A DNA stretch of 64,000 nucleotides from Anoxynatronum sibiricum (GCF_039414295.1 NZ_JBCITM010000008.1:1-64000); one strand, 5' to 3'; shown: positions 51,520 to 61,160, numbered from the stretch's first letter. Program-made: numbers and translations. The notes: generated from the letters alone by a model not told the origin.

Positions 51520-52926
51520 TTACCGGGTGTTAAGAATGGCTGCCAAGGCATCTATCAGCTCGTCGATGTCTTCTCGTGTATGGATTTCTGTCACACAGTA
51601 GAGGGCGCACTGGCCCAGCTGGGGTTGATCCTGAGACAAGTCTTTGCCTCCCAGAATGCCTGCTTTCAGCAAGTGCTCATTGATGGCTGCCACCGTCATG
51701 CCTGTGCCGTTGAAGTCCACCACGAACTCTTTGAAGCTGGATGCTTTGAACCGAGAGCCTGTCACCCCAGAGAGCTGGTTCATCTGGTGAATGGCGTAGC
51801 CTGACAGCTGAAGAATGGTTTCCCCCAACTCACGCATGCCTTCCGGTCCCATGAGGGCCAGGTACACCCCTGCTGTAATGCCCCAGAGAGCAGACTGGGT
51901 TCCCACGTATTCATTGGCATCTTCTCGCAGGTCACCAAAGGAGGTGCGGTTATAGGCCACGTCTCCAAAACCATACTCCCCTTCCACCGAGGTGGGGGCA
52001 ATGCCAAAGAGACGGGAAGGGTACTGCATGACATAAGCTTCTTCATCTCGGGTGGCCATAAAGCCGGACTGACCGCCGCCAAAATGCATGTGGATGCCCA
52101 GGGGCTGAAGATCTCCACAAATGATGTCAGCACCGTAATGAGAAGGCGGTGCTACAACGCCCAGAGAGCTGGGGTCTACGCCTACAATAAACACGGCCCC
52201 CTGCTCTTTTGCCAACTTGCCGATGGCCTCTCCCTGTTCTTCTAAAAATCCGAAAAAAGAAGGATTTTCAATGTAAACAGCTGCCGTGTCTTTTGACAGC
52301 TTCTTTTGAAGGTCTTCCAAATCAAGCTGTCCTGTTTCTTCATGATAAGACACAGGGATGATATCCAGGTCAGGGTCACAGTAATTTTTAGCCACCAGAA
52401 GCCGGTTCTGATCCATCAGTTCCGGTACCAGCACCTGGCGCCGCCCTGTCATCCGACCAGCCATACGCATGGACGTGGCAGCCGCCTGGGCCCAGTCCAT
52501 GGTGGGCACATTGACCACTTCCATATCCACCAGTTCTGCCACCATGCTCTGGTACTCAAAAAGACTCTGAAAGCGACCATGATCATTGTAAGGTTCTCCT
52601 GCATAGCCGGTGAGAAACTCTCCCCGAGAGTTGATTTCATCGCACACCGCCGGCACATAGTGCTGCCAGCAGCCTGCCCCCAGGAAGTTCAAAAGCTCTC
52701 CGCAAGACTTGTTTTTCCTCAAAATGCCTTCCACGTGGCGCCGCAGTGCCGCTTCCGACTTCAGCGCAGGAGGCAAGTTCAGGTTCCGCTTCAGCTTCAG
52801 CTCCTCCGGCACCTCTACATGAAGGTCTTCCAGGGTTTCCAGCCCAATTTCCCGAAGCATGGCCTGCTGCACTTCCGGAACAGAGTTGGGGATATAAGGG
52901 TGATGCTTGAATCCTTTTACTGACAT
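51520..52926 (-). CDS. gcvPA: Glycine decarboxylase subunit 1 (P-protein alpha)
   Basis: 468 residues of the non-catalytic-lysine half of the split P-protein. Typical segments are H-P-Y-I-P-N-S at the start, F-L-G-A-G-C-W-Q-H-Y near 85, and the F-G-G-G-Q-S-G-F loop near 280. It associates with GcvPB as the alpha2-beta2 enzyme. GGAGGA site before the ATG at 52926. Confidence 0.96.
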   Translation of the reverse strand: MSVKGFKHHPYIPNSVPEVQQAMLREIGLETLEDLHVEVPEELKLKRNLNLPPALKSEAALRRHVEGILRKNKSCGELLNFLGAGCWQHYVPAVCDEINSRGEFLTGYAGEPYNDHGRFQSLFEYQSMVAELVDMEVVNVPTMDWAQAAATSMRMAGRMTGRRQVLVPELMDQNRLLVAKNYCDPDLDIIPVSYHEETGQLDLEDLQKKLSKDTAAVYIENPSFFGFLEEQGEAIGKLAKEQGAVFIVGVDPSSLGVVAPPSHYGADIICGDLQPLGIHMHFGGGQSGFMATRDEEAYVMQYPSRLFGIAPTSVEGEYGFGDVAYNRTSFGDLREDANEYVGTQSALWGITAGVYLALMGPEGMRELGETILQLSGYAIHQMNQLSGVTGSRFKASSFKEFVVDFNGTGMTVAAINEHLLKAGILGGKDLSQDQPQLGQCALYCVTEIHTREDIDELIDALAAILNTR

Positions 52927-52999
52927 GTGTATTCCTCCTTCGTTTTTCTGCATGCATCCTGCTTATGAGTATCCAGCTTTGAAAGCTGTCGAAACTGCT

Positions 53000-53782
53000 T
53001 TAGGCAATGCCGCCACCATCCACTACCAGCGCCGTGCCAGTGATCCACTTAGACAAGTCGCTGGCCAGAAATAGAACGGCATTGGCCACGTCTTCCGGTG
53101 TCCCCAGTCGCTCCAAAGGCCTACCCTTGGCAGAATCCACCAGGAAACTGTTCTCTTCGCACCCCAGCTGTCGCCCCTCTTCACGAAGCATTGCCGTATC
53201 TGTATCTCCCGGATTCACACTGTTCACCCGAATATTGGCTGGTCCATGGTCAATGGCCATGGCCCGGGTCATGTTCACCAATCCACCCTTGGCTGCGCAG
53301 TAGGCCGCCGCCAGATCGCCTCCCTTGAGGCCCCATCCTGAACCAGTGTTGATAATGCTGCCACCCCCTCCACGGGTCATCACCGGCACCACGTACTTGG
53401 CCATCAGATAAGCACCCTTTAAGGTCACATCCACCACCTTGTTCCACTCTTCTTCCTCTAAATCCACCACATTTTTTCGAAAAGTAACGCCTGCGTTGTT
53501 GAATAAAATATCAATGCTTCCAAAATCCTTTTCAATGGCTTTCACTGTGCGCTGGCAAGCTTCACTGGACCTAATGTCACAGAGGTAGAAAACTGCTTTT
53601 CTACCTGCCTGGCTTAGTTTGTCTGCTTCTAAACCACCTTTTTCCCCATTCACATCCAGCATGGCCACCGAAGCCCCATAGGCCGACAGCAGTTCCACTG
53701 TTGCCAAGCCAATTCCAGAGGCTGCTCCCGTGACCACTGCAACTTTGCCTTCCAGATTCAATACATCTTTTTTCTGTAGCAT
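53000..53782 (-). CDS. Short-chain dehydrogenase/reductase
   Basis: 260 residues, classical SDR: T-G-A-A-S-G-I-G (NAD(P) binding), N-N-A-G, catalytic Tyr-Lys in A-Y-C-A-A-K, and a D in L-D-V-N that favours NAD over NADP. Substrate unknown. It is the first gene after a consensus sigma-54 promoter, 41 bp downstream, and leads the gcvPA-gcvPB unit, which is an unusual partner. The ATG at 53782 has GGAGGG. Confidence 0.92.
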   Translation of the reverse strand: MLQKKDVLNLEGKVAVVTGAASGIGLATVELLSAYGASVAMLDVNGEKGGLEADKLSQAGRKAVFYLCDIRSSEACQRTVKAIEKDFGSIDILFNNAGVTFRKNVVDLEEEEWNKVVDVTLKGAYLMAKYVVPVMTRGGGGSIINTGSGWGLKGGDLAAAYCAAKGGLVNMTRAMAIDHGPANIRVNSVNPGDTDTAMLREEGRQLGCEENSFLVDSAKGRPLERLGTPEDVANAVLFLASDLSKWITGTALVVDGGGIA

Positions 53783-53822
53783 CCTGTTCCCTCCTTCAAT
53801 TGATGTTCTTCTTGTTACTATG

Positions 53823-53838
53823 AGCAAATGTCATGCCA
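53823..53838 (-). promoter_or_regulatory. Sigma-54 (-24/-12) promoter of the SDR-gcvPA-gcvPB unit
   Basis: TGGCATGACATTTGCT on the minus strand matches TGGCAYRNNNNTTGCW at every defined position, 41 bp before the SDR start. Confidence 0.88.
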
Positions 53839-53965
53839 ACTTTTCTTTTCAATGCTCATTTTAATGATTATTGTTGCAGCACTGGAAATATGTGCTTTTT
53901 TATCCCCTCACCTTGTCATCCCCTGAGGATCCATGCAGTGCCAGCGCTGTTTGTCATGAGATTAT

Positions 53966-54020
53966 TGTCAATATTGACACTTTTCCTTGCCATTCTTCGC
54001 CATATATGTCACTATTGAAT
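53966..54020. promoter_or_regulatory. Palindromic enhancer sites for the sigma-54 activator
   Basis: TGTCAATATTGACA (53966-53979) is a perfect 14-bp palindrome. A weaker copy, TGTCACTATTGAAT, lies at 54007-54020. They sit about 130-180 bp upstream of the -24 element, the normal enhancer distance, and just before the activator gene. Confidence 0.65.
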
Positions 54021-54047
54021 CATCTTTATTACCAAAGGAGGTGCCCC

Positions 54048-55790
54048 ATGATTTTAGATCACGATATCCTCAATCACCTTCAAAAAATCATTACCCGTCT
54101 TGCAGCTGCTGCAGGCATCGAAATCGCAGTGTTTGATAACAACTGTCAACTTATTTTATATACACCTTCCTATCTTCATCACAAAGGCAGAACTGTTCAT
54201 ACACCTTCCCTTGAAGAAGTGATGCAGGAGGGGAAAATGATTGTCAATGAACCTGGGCGGATGCCTTCCTGTCAAGGGTGTCGATTCAAAGATAAATGTC
54301 CTGCCACCATCGAAATCTTAAGTTGTATAAAAGTCAACCGATATACCTTCGGTGTGGTAGCCCTCACTTCCTTTACGCAAGAAGGCCACACCATGATGTC
54401 TGGAAATCCTGCAGTCTATTGGTCACTTGCGCAGGAAATTGCGGGCCTGGTGAGCGCAGTTGTCCTCACCGTCCAGGGTGGCAGTAAAACTCGATTTCAC
54501 TACCTGGATGAAATGCTCCTTTCTGCAATGCACCTAACACCGGACCCAGTGATTGCCATCGACCATAACGGTCAGATCACCCACTATAATCGTGCAGCCC
54601 TAACTCATTTTTCCTTTTGCAATCTTTCAGCAGCTTCTCTTAAACAAATTCTGCCTCCCGCCATTCTTTCCGGTATTCTCAGCGGAGAAGCGCTGGAAAA
54701 CCGATCTGTGAACACCCCTCACTTTCATGGTCGTTTGACTGCAACGCCCGTTCGATTGGAGGGCACTTTCGCCGGAGCCATTCTCACCATACGACAGACC
54801 GTTTCCCATCACCCCTCTGATAAGCCGGCAGATTTTTCCAAAAGTCCAGGGAGCAGTGCCCTTAATGAGATTGTGGGGAACAGCCCCTCCATCATCCAGT
54901 TAAAAAAAGACTTGCTCCAGTTTGCACCCACACCTTCTCCCATCCTGATCACCGGCGAGACGGGAACAGGAAAGGAACTGGTGGCCAGAGCCATTCATGC
55001 CAACAGCCCCCGCCATAATGGCCCCTTTGTGGCTGTCAACTGTGCCAGCGTTCCGGAAACCCTCTTCGAAAGCGAGCTCTTCGGCTATATGGAAGGCGCC
55101 TTTACCGGTGCCAAGAGAGGCGGAAAAGCCGGCCGTTTTCAAACGGCCCAGGGAGGCACCCTTTTTCTGGACGAAATCGGCGAAATGCCCCTGGCCCTTC
55201 AGGCAAAACTGTTACGGGTGTTGCAGCATTATGTCATTGAACCCGTTGGCAGCACGCAACCCATCCCCATCGATGTCAGAATCATCGCTGCCACCAATCA
55301 GTCTTTGGAAGATTTAGTTGAAACAAAAGCCTTTCGAGCAGATCTGTACTACCGAATCAACGTGATCCCCCTTCACCTGCCCCCTCTACGGGAGCGCCTG
55401 GCAGACTTGCCCCAGTTATGTCAACACCTTTTAGCCAGGTATGCACAGCGGGTGAACAAGCCGACACCGCCGTTTTCTCAAGAAATGCTGGATTTGATGG
55501 GGCAACATGATTGGCCGGGCAATATAAGAGAACTGGAAAATGCGGTGGAATATGCTGTGAACATAACTTCTTCCAGCCCATTGACCATCAGCTGTCTGCC
55601 TCCCCGCTTGCGGCAAATCTTGACAGCTCGCAGCGCTGCTCCACCCATGAAAAAGAAACTCCAGCACTATGAACAACAAGCCATCACCGCTCTCCTTGAT
55701 GCGTATGGATGGGATCGGGCCGGCAAAGAGAAAGCCGCCAAAGAGCTGGGCATCAGCCTGCGCACCCTTTACCGCAAATGCTCCCATTAA
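54048..55790 (+). CDS. Sigma-54-dependent activator with N-terminal cysteine cluster
   Basis: 580 residues. The N-terminal sensor domain (about 1-150) has cysteines 75, 78, 84 and 93 (C-x2-C-x5-C-x8-C), which could hold metal or an iron-sulfur cluster. A short PAS-like domain (about 155-250), an AAA+ domain (G-E-T-G-T-G-K-E, G-A-F-T-G-A, F-L-D-E-I-G), and a C-terminal Fis-type helix-turn-helix (K-E-L-G-I-S-L-R-T-L-Y-R) follow. The ATG at 54048 has a perfect AAAGGAGGTG; the frame from 53871 runs through the control region and is rejected. It is divergent from the SDR-gcv unit, which it most likely activates. Confidence 0.93.
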   Translation: MILDHDILNHLQKIITRLAAAAGIEIAVFDNNCQLILYTPSYLHHKGRTVHTPSLEEVMQEGKMIVNEPGRMPSCQGCRFKDKCPATIEILSCIKVNRYTFGVVALTSFTQEGHTMMSGNPAVYWSLAQEIAGLVSAVVLTVQGGSKTRFHYLDEMLLSAMHLTPDPVIAIDHNGQITHYNRAALTHFSFCNLSAASLKQILPPAILSGILSGEALENRSVNTPHFHGRLTATPVRLEGTFAGAILTIRQTVSHHPSDKPADFSKSPGSSALNEIVGNSPSIIQLKKDLLQFAPTPSPILITGETGTGKELVARAIHANSPRHNGPFVAVNCASVPETLFESELFGYMEGAFTGAKRGGKAGRFQTAQGGTLFLDEIGEMPLALQAKLLRVLQHYVIEPVGSTQPIPIDVRIIAATNQSLEDLVETKAFRADLYYRINVIPLHLPPLRERLADLPQLCQHLLARYAQRVNKPTPPFSQEMLDLMGQHDWPGNIRELENAVEYAVNITSSSPLTISCLPPRLRQILTARSAAPPMKKKLQHYEQQAITALLDAYGWDRAGKEKAAKELGISLRTLYRKCSH

Positions 55791-55826
55791 AAAACCTGGA
55801 AGACCATATGGTCTTCCAGGTTTTTT
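55789..55826. terminator. Strong bidirectional terminator
   Basis: AAAAAACCTGGAAGACC-ATAT-GGTCTTCCAGGTTTTTT is a perfect 17-bp stem directly at the activator stop, also serving the convergent TraB-family gene. Confidence 0.95.
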
Positions 55827-55870
55827 AGAACGATTCACCTGAGCCACAGTGACGTCCTTTAATTTCAGTG

Positions 55871-57130
55871 CTATCGATTGCCCAACGTCTCCAGAAACAG
55901 GCGAATCACGTCGGCACCGCCAATGAAAGTGCCCAGGCTGCTTCCCACATTGGTGAGAGCCACCACCAGCAGAACGCGGGTCACTTTATTTTTCCAGAAG
56001 CCCTTGAGGCTGGTGACATCGTCGGTCAGGTTTTCAAAGTCCTGGACGTTGGGGCGGCGAATGTAGGCTTCCACAACGCCGGCAAACCAGCCGGCAGCCA
56101 GCAGGGGATTCAGCGAGCTGATGGGAGCTGCCAGAAAGGCGGTGAGAATCGCCAGGGGGTGGGCAAAGGCCAGGGTGGCCCCAATAGCTGAAAACGAGCC
56201 ATTCCACAACACCCAGCTGATGGACTGGCGAATGCCGGCATCCCGGTTGAGATAGAAGGTGTAGCCAATAATGCCAAGGATTACAGCGGGAATCAGCCAG
56301 CCGATCATGCCGGGGCCCTTCCTTTTGGCAGGAACGCGAGACAAAGCCGCCAGATCGTGGTCTTTGTGAATCTCTTCCTGAATGCCCGGCACATGGGCGG
56401 CTCCCAGCACCGCCACCACTTTACGACCGGGGGCGTCTTTAATTTTTTGGGACAGGTACTGGTCCCGCTCATCAATCAGCGGCACCTTTAACTGGGGAAA
56501 ATGTTCGGTGAACTCACTGAGCATGGCGTTGAGCGTATCTTTGGACTTCAGCTTTTCCATTTCTTCTTCGGTGATATCGTCTCCTTCAAAAAGACTCATG
56601 AAAATCTGAAGAATCAGCTGGGCCCGTCCTTTCAGCCCCAACCCGTGCCAGATGCGGGAAAAGGTGACCTGAATGTTCCGGTCTGCCAGCACCAGTGCAG
56701 CGCCTGTTTCCTGGGCCGACTGAATGCCCTGGAGCATTTCCTGCCCCGGGGTGACTCCAAACTGCTTGGCCATCCGCTTCTGAAAGGAGCTAATGAGCAG
56801 ATTCATCAGCAGCAGGGTGGCTTTTTTCTCTTTGATGATTTTGAAGATATCTGTTTCTTTCCATTTATTGCCGGAAATAATAGACTGGTAGCGCTGTTCA
56901 TCCAGCTCCACACAGACGGCATCCGGCCGCTCCAGCTCAATAATTTCCTTCACCTGCTCCGCACTGCGACGGGAAACGTGGGCAGTGCCCACCAGAAGAA
57001 CTTCTTTCTCTCCCAGGGTCAGGCGGGTCACCGCCTCTTCCAGCTCCGGGGGCAGTACCACCGGTGGTGTCTGTTGATCCACTTCAGCAGTGGCCAGGTT
57101 GTCCTGTTGTTCCAATGATTCCTGATTCAT
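55871..57130 (-). CDS. TraB/PrgY family membrane protein
   Basis: 419 residues. The N-terminal domain (about 30-230) has the family motif L-V-G-T-A-H-V-S near residue 45, V-C-V-E-L-D-E-Q-R near 75, and a second G-A-A-H-V-P-G-I near 243. The C-terminal third has about four membrane segments. Enterococcal TraB/PrgY limits pheromone response, and the fold is thought to be a protease-like (Tiki/EreA) domain; in chromosomes such as this the role is unknown. AAGGAAGGA site before the ATG. Confidence 0.9.
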   Translation of the reverse strand: MNQESLEQQDNLATAEVDQQTPPVVLPPELEEAVTRLTLGEKEVLLVGTAHVSRRSAEQVKEIIELERPDAVCVELDEQRYQSIISGNKWKETDIFKIIKEKKATLLLMNLLISSFQKRMAKQFGVTPGQEMLQGIQSAQETGAALVLADRNIQVTFSRIWHGLGLKGRAQLILQIFMSLFEGDDITEEEMEKLKSKDTLNAMLSEFTEHFPQLKVPLIDERDQYLSQKIKDAPGRKVVAVLGAAHVPGIQEEIHKDHDLAALSRVPAKRKGPGMIGWLIPAVILGIIGYTFYLNRDAGIRQSISWVLWNGSFSAIGATLAFAHPLAILTAFLAAPISSLNPLLAAGWFAGVVEAYIRRPNVQDFENLTDDVTSLKGFWKNKVTRVLLVVALTNVGSSLGTFIGGADVIRLFLETLGNR

Positions 57131-57448
57131 GAAGTTCCTTCCTTCTCACCAGGTGTCTTTTCAGACGCCCCGGGGGTTATCAAACCTGTTTTTTGCCTTT
57201 CTTTCCAATGAAGTTTATTGTATCATATCACTGGCATTTTGGCACCGGTTACGGGAAAAACAGGTGGTGATGATCATAATCAAACGCCGTCTCCCATCCT
57301 TGGGAAACGGCGTGAAACTGTCAGCAAATAAGATGGCCTGGTCATTCACTTTGTCTTTACTCTGCCACCGTGTCTTTTCTGAGGAAACCGGCGTTTGCAA
57401 TTGTTGATTCCTCTCGATGGAGAGCAGGGATGTTGTGAGACGCAGTGA
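57131..57448. other. Gap between ilvD and TraB-family genes
   Basis: No gene seen. An imperfect hairpin (ACGCCGT / ACGGCGT, 57284-57313, with an inner CCCA/TGGG stem) lies 130 bp past the ilvD stop; there is no T-run, so termination is uncertain. Confidence 0.45.
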
Positions 57449-59125
57449 TTACTTTTCCTGCCGGGGAATTTCCAGCACGGCGCCCCGGTTACCGCTGGTG
57501 ACCAGGTGGGCGTACCGTCCCAGCACACCGCCTTTGATCTTGGGTTCCCGTGGCTGCCAGGCTTCCCGGCGCTGGGCCAGGGTAGCGTCATCCACCTTCA
57601 GCTGGATGCTTCGGGCAGGGATGTCGATGGCGATGAGATCGCCTTCTTCCACCAGGGCAATGGGACCTCCCACAGCCGCCTCCGGTGACACATGACCAAT
57701 GGAGGCTCCCCGGGTGGCACCGCTGAAACGGCCGTCGGTGATGAGGGCCACCTGGCTGCCCAGGCCCATGCCGGCGATTACTGCCGTGGGGCTGAGCATT
57801 TCCCGCATCCCCGGGCCGCCCTTGGGGCCTTCATAACGGATGACCACCACATCACCGGCCACAATACTGCCGCCGGCAATGGCTGCGGCAGCTTCTTCCT
57901 CACTGTCGAAGACCCGGGCCGGGCCGGTGTGCTGCATCATTTCAGGTGCCACGGCAGCGGCTTTCACCACGCAGGTATCCGGGGCCAGGTTGCCTTTCAG
58001 CACGGCAATACCGCCGGTTTTGCTGAAGGGATGTTCCACGGGGCGAATGATGTCCGGGTTACGGTTGGTATGCCCGGCAATGTTTTCACCCACGGTTTTT
58101 CGGGTGCAGGTAAGCACGTCTTTCTCGATAAGACCCAGTTTATCCAGTTCGTTCATCACAGCATAGATGCCGCCGGCTTCCTCCAGGTCTTCCATGTAGG
58201 CATCCCCCGCCGGGGCCAGGTGACACAGGTTGGGGGTAACAGCGCTGATGGCGTTGGCCTGTTCCAAATCCAGGGGAACCCCGGCTTCGTGGGCAATGGC
58301 CGGCAGATGGAGCATGGTATTGGTGCTGCAACCCAGAGCCATATCCACGGTAAGGGCATTGTTGAAGGCGGCTTTGGTCATGATGTGCCGGGGCTTCAAG
58401 CCTGCTTCCACCAGCGCCATGATTTGCATACCGGCCATTTTAGCCAGCTGAATACGGGCAGAATACACGGCGGGAATGGTGCCGTTTCCTTTGAGGCCCA
58501 TGCCCAGCACCTCGGTGAGGCAATTCATGCTGTTGGCGGTGAACATGCCGGCACAGGAACCACAGGTGGGACAGGCCTGGTTTTCATAGCATTCCAGATC
58601 TTCCAGACTCATATTGCCGGCAGAGTGGGCTCCCACGGCCTCAAAAACAGAGGAAAGGCTGGTTTTCTTCCCCTTCACCTTACCCGCCAGCATGGGGCCG
58701 CCGCTGACAAAAATGGTGGGGATGTTCAGCCGGGCCGCCGCCATGAGCAGGCCGGGCACATTTTTATCACAGTTGGGCACCATCACCAGGCCGTCGAAGG
58801 CGTGGGCAGTGACCATGGCTTCTGTGGAATCGGCGATGAGCTCCCGGGTGACCAAAGAGTATTTCATGCCGGCATGGCCCATGGCCAGGCCGTCACAAAC
58901 GGCAATGGCAGGAAATTCCATGGGGACACCGCCAGCCATGGCCACCCCCATTTTGACGGCATCCACGATTTTATCCAGGTTCATGTGACCGGGCACCACT
59001 TCATTAAAGGAGTTGACAATGCCGATCTTAGGCCGTTTCATTTCTTCCCCGGTCATTCCCAGAGCATTCAACAGCGACCGGTGGGGCGCTTTTTCGACGC
59101 CTTTGGTGATTTGTTCGCTTCTCAT
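57449..59125 (-). CDS. ilvD: Dihydroxy-acid dehydratase
   Basis: 558 residues, the usual length. Iron-sulfur ligands are in P-N-C-D-K-N-V-P-G and T-C-G-S-C-A-G-M. N-E-V-V-P-G-H, C-D-G-L-A-M-G-H and the C-terminal T-D-G-R-F-S-G-A-T-R-G are typical of IlvD rather than sugar-acid dehydratases. It makes the 2-keto acids for valine, isoleucine and pantothenate. The ATG at 59125 has AAAGGGGAAG. No other ilv gene is adjacent, so it stands alone here. Confidence 0.95.
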   Translation of the reverse strand: MRSEQITKGVEKAPHRSLLNALGMTGEEMKRPKIGIVNSFNEVVPGHMNLDKIVDAVKMGVAMAGGVPMEFPAIAVCDGLAMGHAGMKYSLVTRELIADSTEAMVTAHAFDGLVMVPNCDKNVPGLLMAAARLNIPTIFVSGGPMLAGKVKGKKTSLSSVFEAVGAHSAGNMSLEDLECYENQACPTCGSCAGMFTANSMNCLTEVLGMGLKGNGTIPAVYSARIQLAKMAGMQIMALVEAGLKPRHIMTKAAFNNALTVDMALGCSTNTMLHLPAIAHEAGVPLDLEQANAISAVTPNLCHLAPAGDAYMEDLEEAGGIYAVMNELDKLGLIEKDVLTCTRKTVGENIAGHTNRNPDIIRPVEHPFSKTGGIAVLKGNLAPDTCVVKAAAVAPEMMQHTGPARVFDSEEEAAAAIAGGSIVAGDVVVIRYEGPKGGPGMREMLSPTAVIAGMGLGSQVALITDGRFSGATRGASIGHVSPEAAVGGPIALVEEGDLIAIDIPARSIQLKVDDATLAQRREAWQPREPKIKGGVLGRYAHLVTSGNRGAVLEIPRQEK

Positions 59126-59236
59126 GTGCACTTCCCCTTTCAATACATCTGATCTCATCATTGATAGGCTCTTATTTCATATGACAGGCCATTGCTAAGT
59201 TTGATGTGTCATTTCATTTTTTGATCTGTCATTGCT

Positions 59237-60892
59237 TCACTTGTTTTCCTCATTGACCATCGTGCTTGTGGAACCATGGTGTTTTCGATATTCGTTGGGC
59301 GTGGTGCCTGTGTGTTTTTTAAAGACGCTGACGAAGTAACTGTCGTGATTGAAACCCACTTGCTTTCCGATGTCACTGACTCTCATCCGGCTTTTCACCA
59401 GCATTTCCTTGGCTTCTTCCACCCGCAGCCGCTGCACATATTCGCTGAAGGAGACCTGATTTTGCTCGTTAAAGAGGTGACTCAGGTAGTTGGGGCTCAC
59501 ATAAAACTGTTCTGCCACCGTTGTCAGCGTCACGTTTCTTCGAAAATGGTGCCGGAGGTACCGGTTGATGCCTTCAATCATTTCTCCCGACTGGTATTCC
59601 TGGTGATGTCGCAGCAGCTCCACGCATTCCAGGCAGCACTGTTCCAGCACTCGCCAGGCCTTCGCTCCCGGATTCTCTTTCATCAACTGGTGGTATTTCC
59701 CCCGCAGTTCCATCAGCACATTCATATCTTCCAGTGGCTTTAATACCGCCCGCAGCAGCACGGCAATCATCTCAGGAACAATGGCTTCTCCTGGTAGTTT
59801 CAGGGCTTTTGCATCGGCAATTTCCTGGCGAATCGTGTGAATGCTGCCTGTTTCAATGGCTTTCTCAAGCTTTTTTTCCAGCGGGTAAGGATACACCGCC
59901 TCCTGGGCCAGCATGGGTGTTGCTGCAAAAATGGTGCGGTATCCCAGTTTTTCATTGGCTTTTTTTAAGGCGTCCATGAGCTGGAGTTTTTCCTGCGCCT
60001 GACGTACCAGGGCATTTTCTTTCTCGGTGAGTTCCCGGTCAAACACCTGTCGTTCCATGAGTAGTTGCACAAAGTTGGCCGCTGTCTCCAGATGGTCCAC
60101 CATCACATGAACCCTGCTTTTAATCATTTTGGGAATGTCTTCCTGAAACACCTGCGCTTCTACCATATTCCTATGGACATCTTCATTATTAAACAGAAAG
60201 CGCTCACTGCGAATGCTGCCCACCACCTGGTCACCCATGAGAATCGGCACATACAGTCTTTTCAGCCCGCATTGGCAGTGCCAGATTCTTTCATGTGCCT
60301 GAAATGAATGGTGGTCAAGGCACTCCGCTGCTTCCTGATGCTTCTGTTTCTGCTGTTTTGACTTCATTTCGCAGTATTGGCACAGGTTTGATTCATCCTG
60401 CGGCTTTGTCAGACGACTGCCATCAGCATCCATCACAACAATGGACAGTTTCAGCCTTTCTTTCATTTGGTCACAGATGCTTTGCAGCATCTCCTGAGAA
60501 ACCACTTCCTGAAGTGACTGAAACTTACTGTAGATCATGGGCTTTTCAGGCTGTTTCAGACGAACAGGCACATAAATCACATCAAAAACCAAGGGTGTTT
60601 CTCCGGTATTCTGCACTTCATGCTCTGAATAGGGGGGCACATATACCACCATTCCCGGTGAGACGGTTTCCTGCCCCCGGTCTGTGATAAAAAGCCCTTT
60701 GCCTCGAATGACATAAAAGAGCTGTTCTTCTCCCAGATGAAAGTGTCTTTCCTGAAAACAGGTGGCTTCAATGGTGACCCGAGCCACACTCACCCGGCGG
60801 TCTGAAGCCATTTCCGGCTCATGAAGCCAGAGAATGTTTCCCCAATCAAACTGTTGACGATCTGTTGATTGTTTTTGATGGAGCGTTTTCAT
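59237..60892 (-). CDS. AraC-family regulator with cupin and PocR-like sensor
   Basis: 551 residues. A cupin domain (about 15-110, with H-F-H-L-G-E-E-Q and the second-motif P-P-Y-S-E-H) is followed by a cysteine-containing sensor (about 120-270; C-Q-Y-C-E, C-x-C-G) that resembles PocR ligand-binding domains. A helical middle follows, then an AraC-type double helix-turn-helix (about 455-540). The ATG at 60892 is best spaced from AAAGGGA; a TTG at 60901 is possible. It lies between ilvD and a BASS transporter gene on the same strand and may regulate either. Ligand unknown. Confidence 0.88.
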   Translation of the reverse strand: MKTLHQKQSTDRQQFDWGNILWLHEPEMASDRRVSVARVTIEATCFQERHFHLGEEQLFYVIRGKGLFITDRGQETVSPGMVVYVPPYSEHEVQNTGETPLVFDVIYVPVRLKQPEKPMIYSKFQSLQEVVSQEMLQSICDQMKERLKLSIVVMDADGSRLTKPQDESNLCQYCEMKSKQQKQKHQEAAECLDHHSFQAHERIWHCQCGLKRLYVPILMGDQVVGSIRSERFLFNNEDVHRNMVEAQVFQEDIPKMIKSRVHVMVDHLETAANFVQLLMERQVFDRELTEKENALVRQAQEKLQLMDALKKANEKLGYRTIFAATPMLAQEAVYPYPLEKKLEKAIETGSIHTIRQEIADAKALKLPGEAIVPEMIAVLLRAVLKPLEDMNVLMELRGKYHQLMKENPGAKAWRVLEQCCLECVELLRHHQEYQSGEMIEGINRYLRHHFRRNVTLTTVAEQFYVSPNYLSHLFNEQNQVSFSEYVQRLRVEEAKEMLVKSRMRVSDIGKQVGFNHDSYFVSVFKKHTGTTPNEYRKHHGSTSTMVNEENK

Positions 60893-61160
60893 CAAATGCA
60901 ATCCCTTTCACAGGCCGCAGCCTTCTTTGCAGATTTTCAGGTCTCTTCGCAGTGGTAGTTTGCCTGATGGCTTCTCCGTACCCTGTTATGATTCCTATTA
61001 TAGTTGACAGAAGTCATTCATGCAAAGAAAACTCTGGGATGGCTATTCATGGGTAGTCTCTCTGGCATCACTGTTCACAGACAGTCTCTCGGAAATGCCT
61101 GTTGAAAAGATGGTTTTCACTGGGATTGATGTTGGTATACAGGCAATAACAACGCCGTCA

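Noticed and set aside
52927..53822. Glycine riboswitch for the gcv genes
   Set aside because: The unit begins 41 bp after a sigma-54 promoter with no room for an aptamer, and none is seen between its genes.
57692..59152. 486-codon open frame antisense to ilvD
   Set aside because: Lies entirely opposite a clear ilvD; composition (His/Gly-rich) is typical of an antisense shadow in GC-rich coding DNA and there is no ribosome site.
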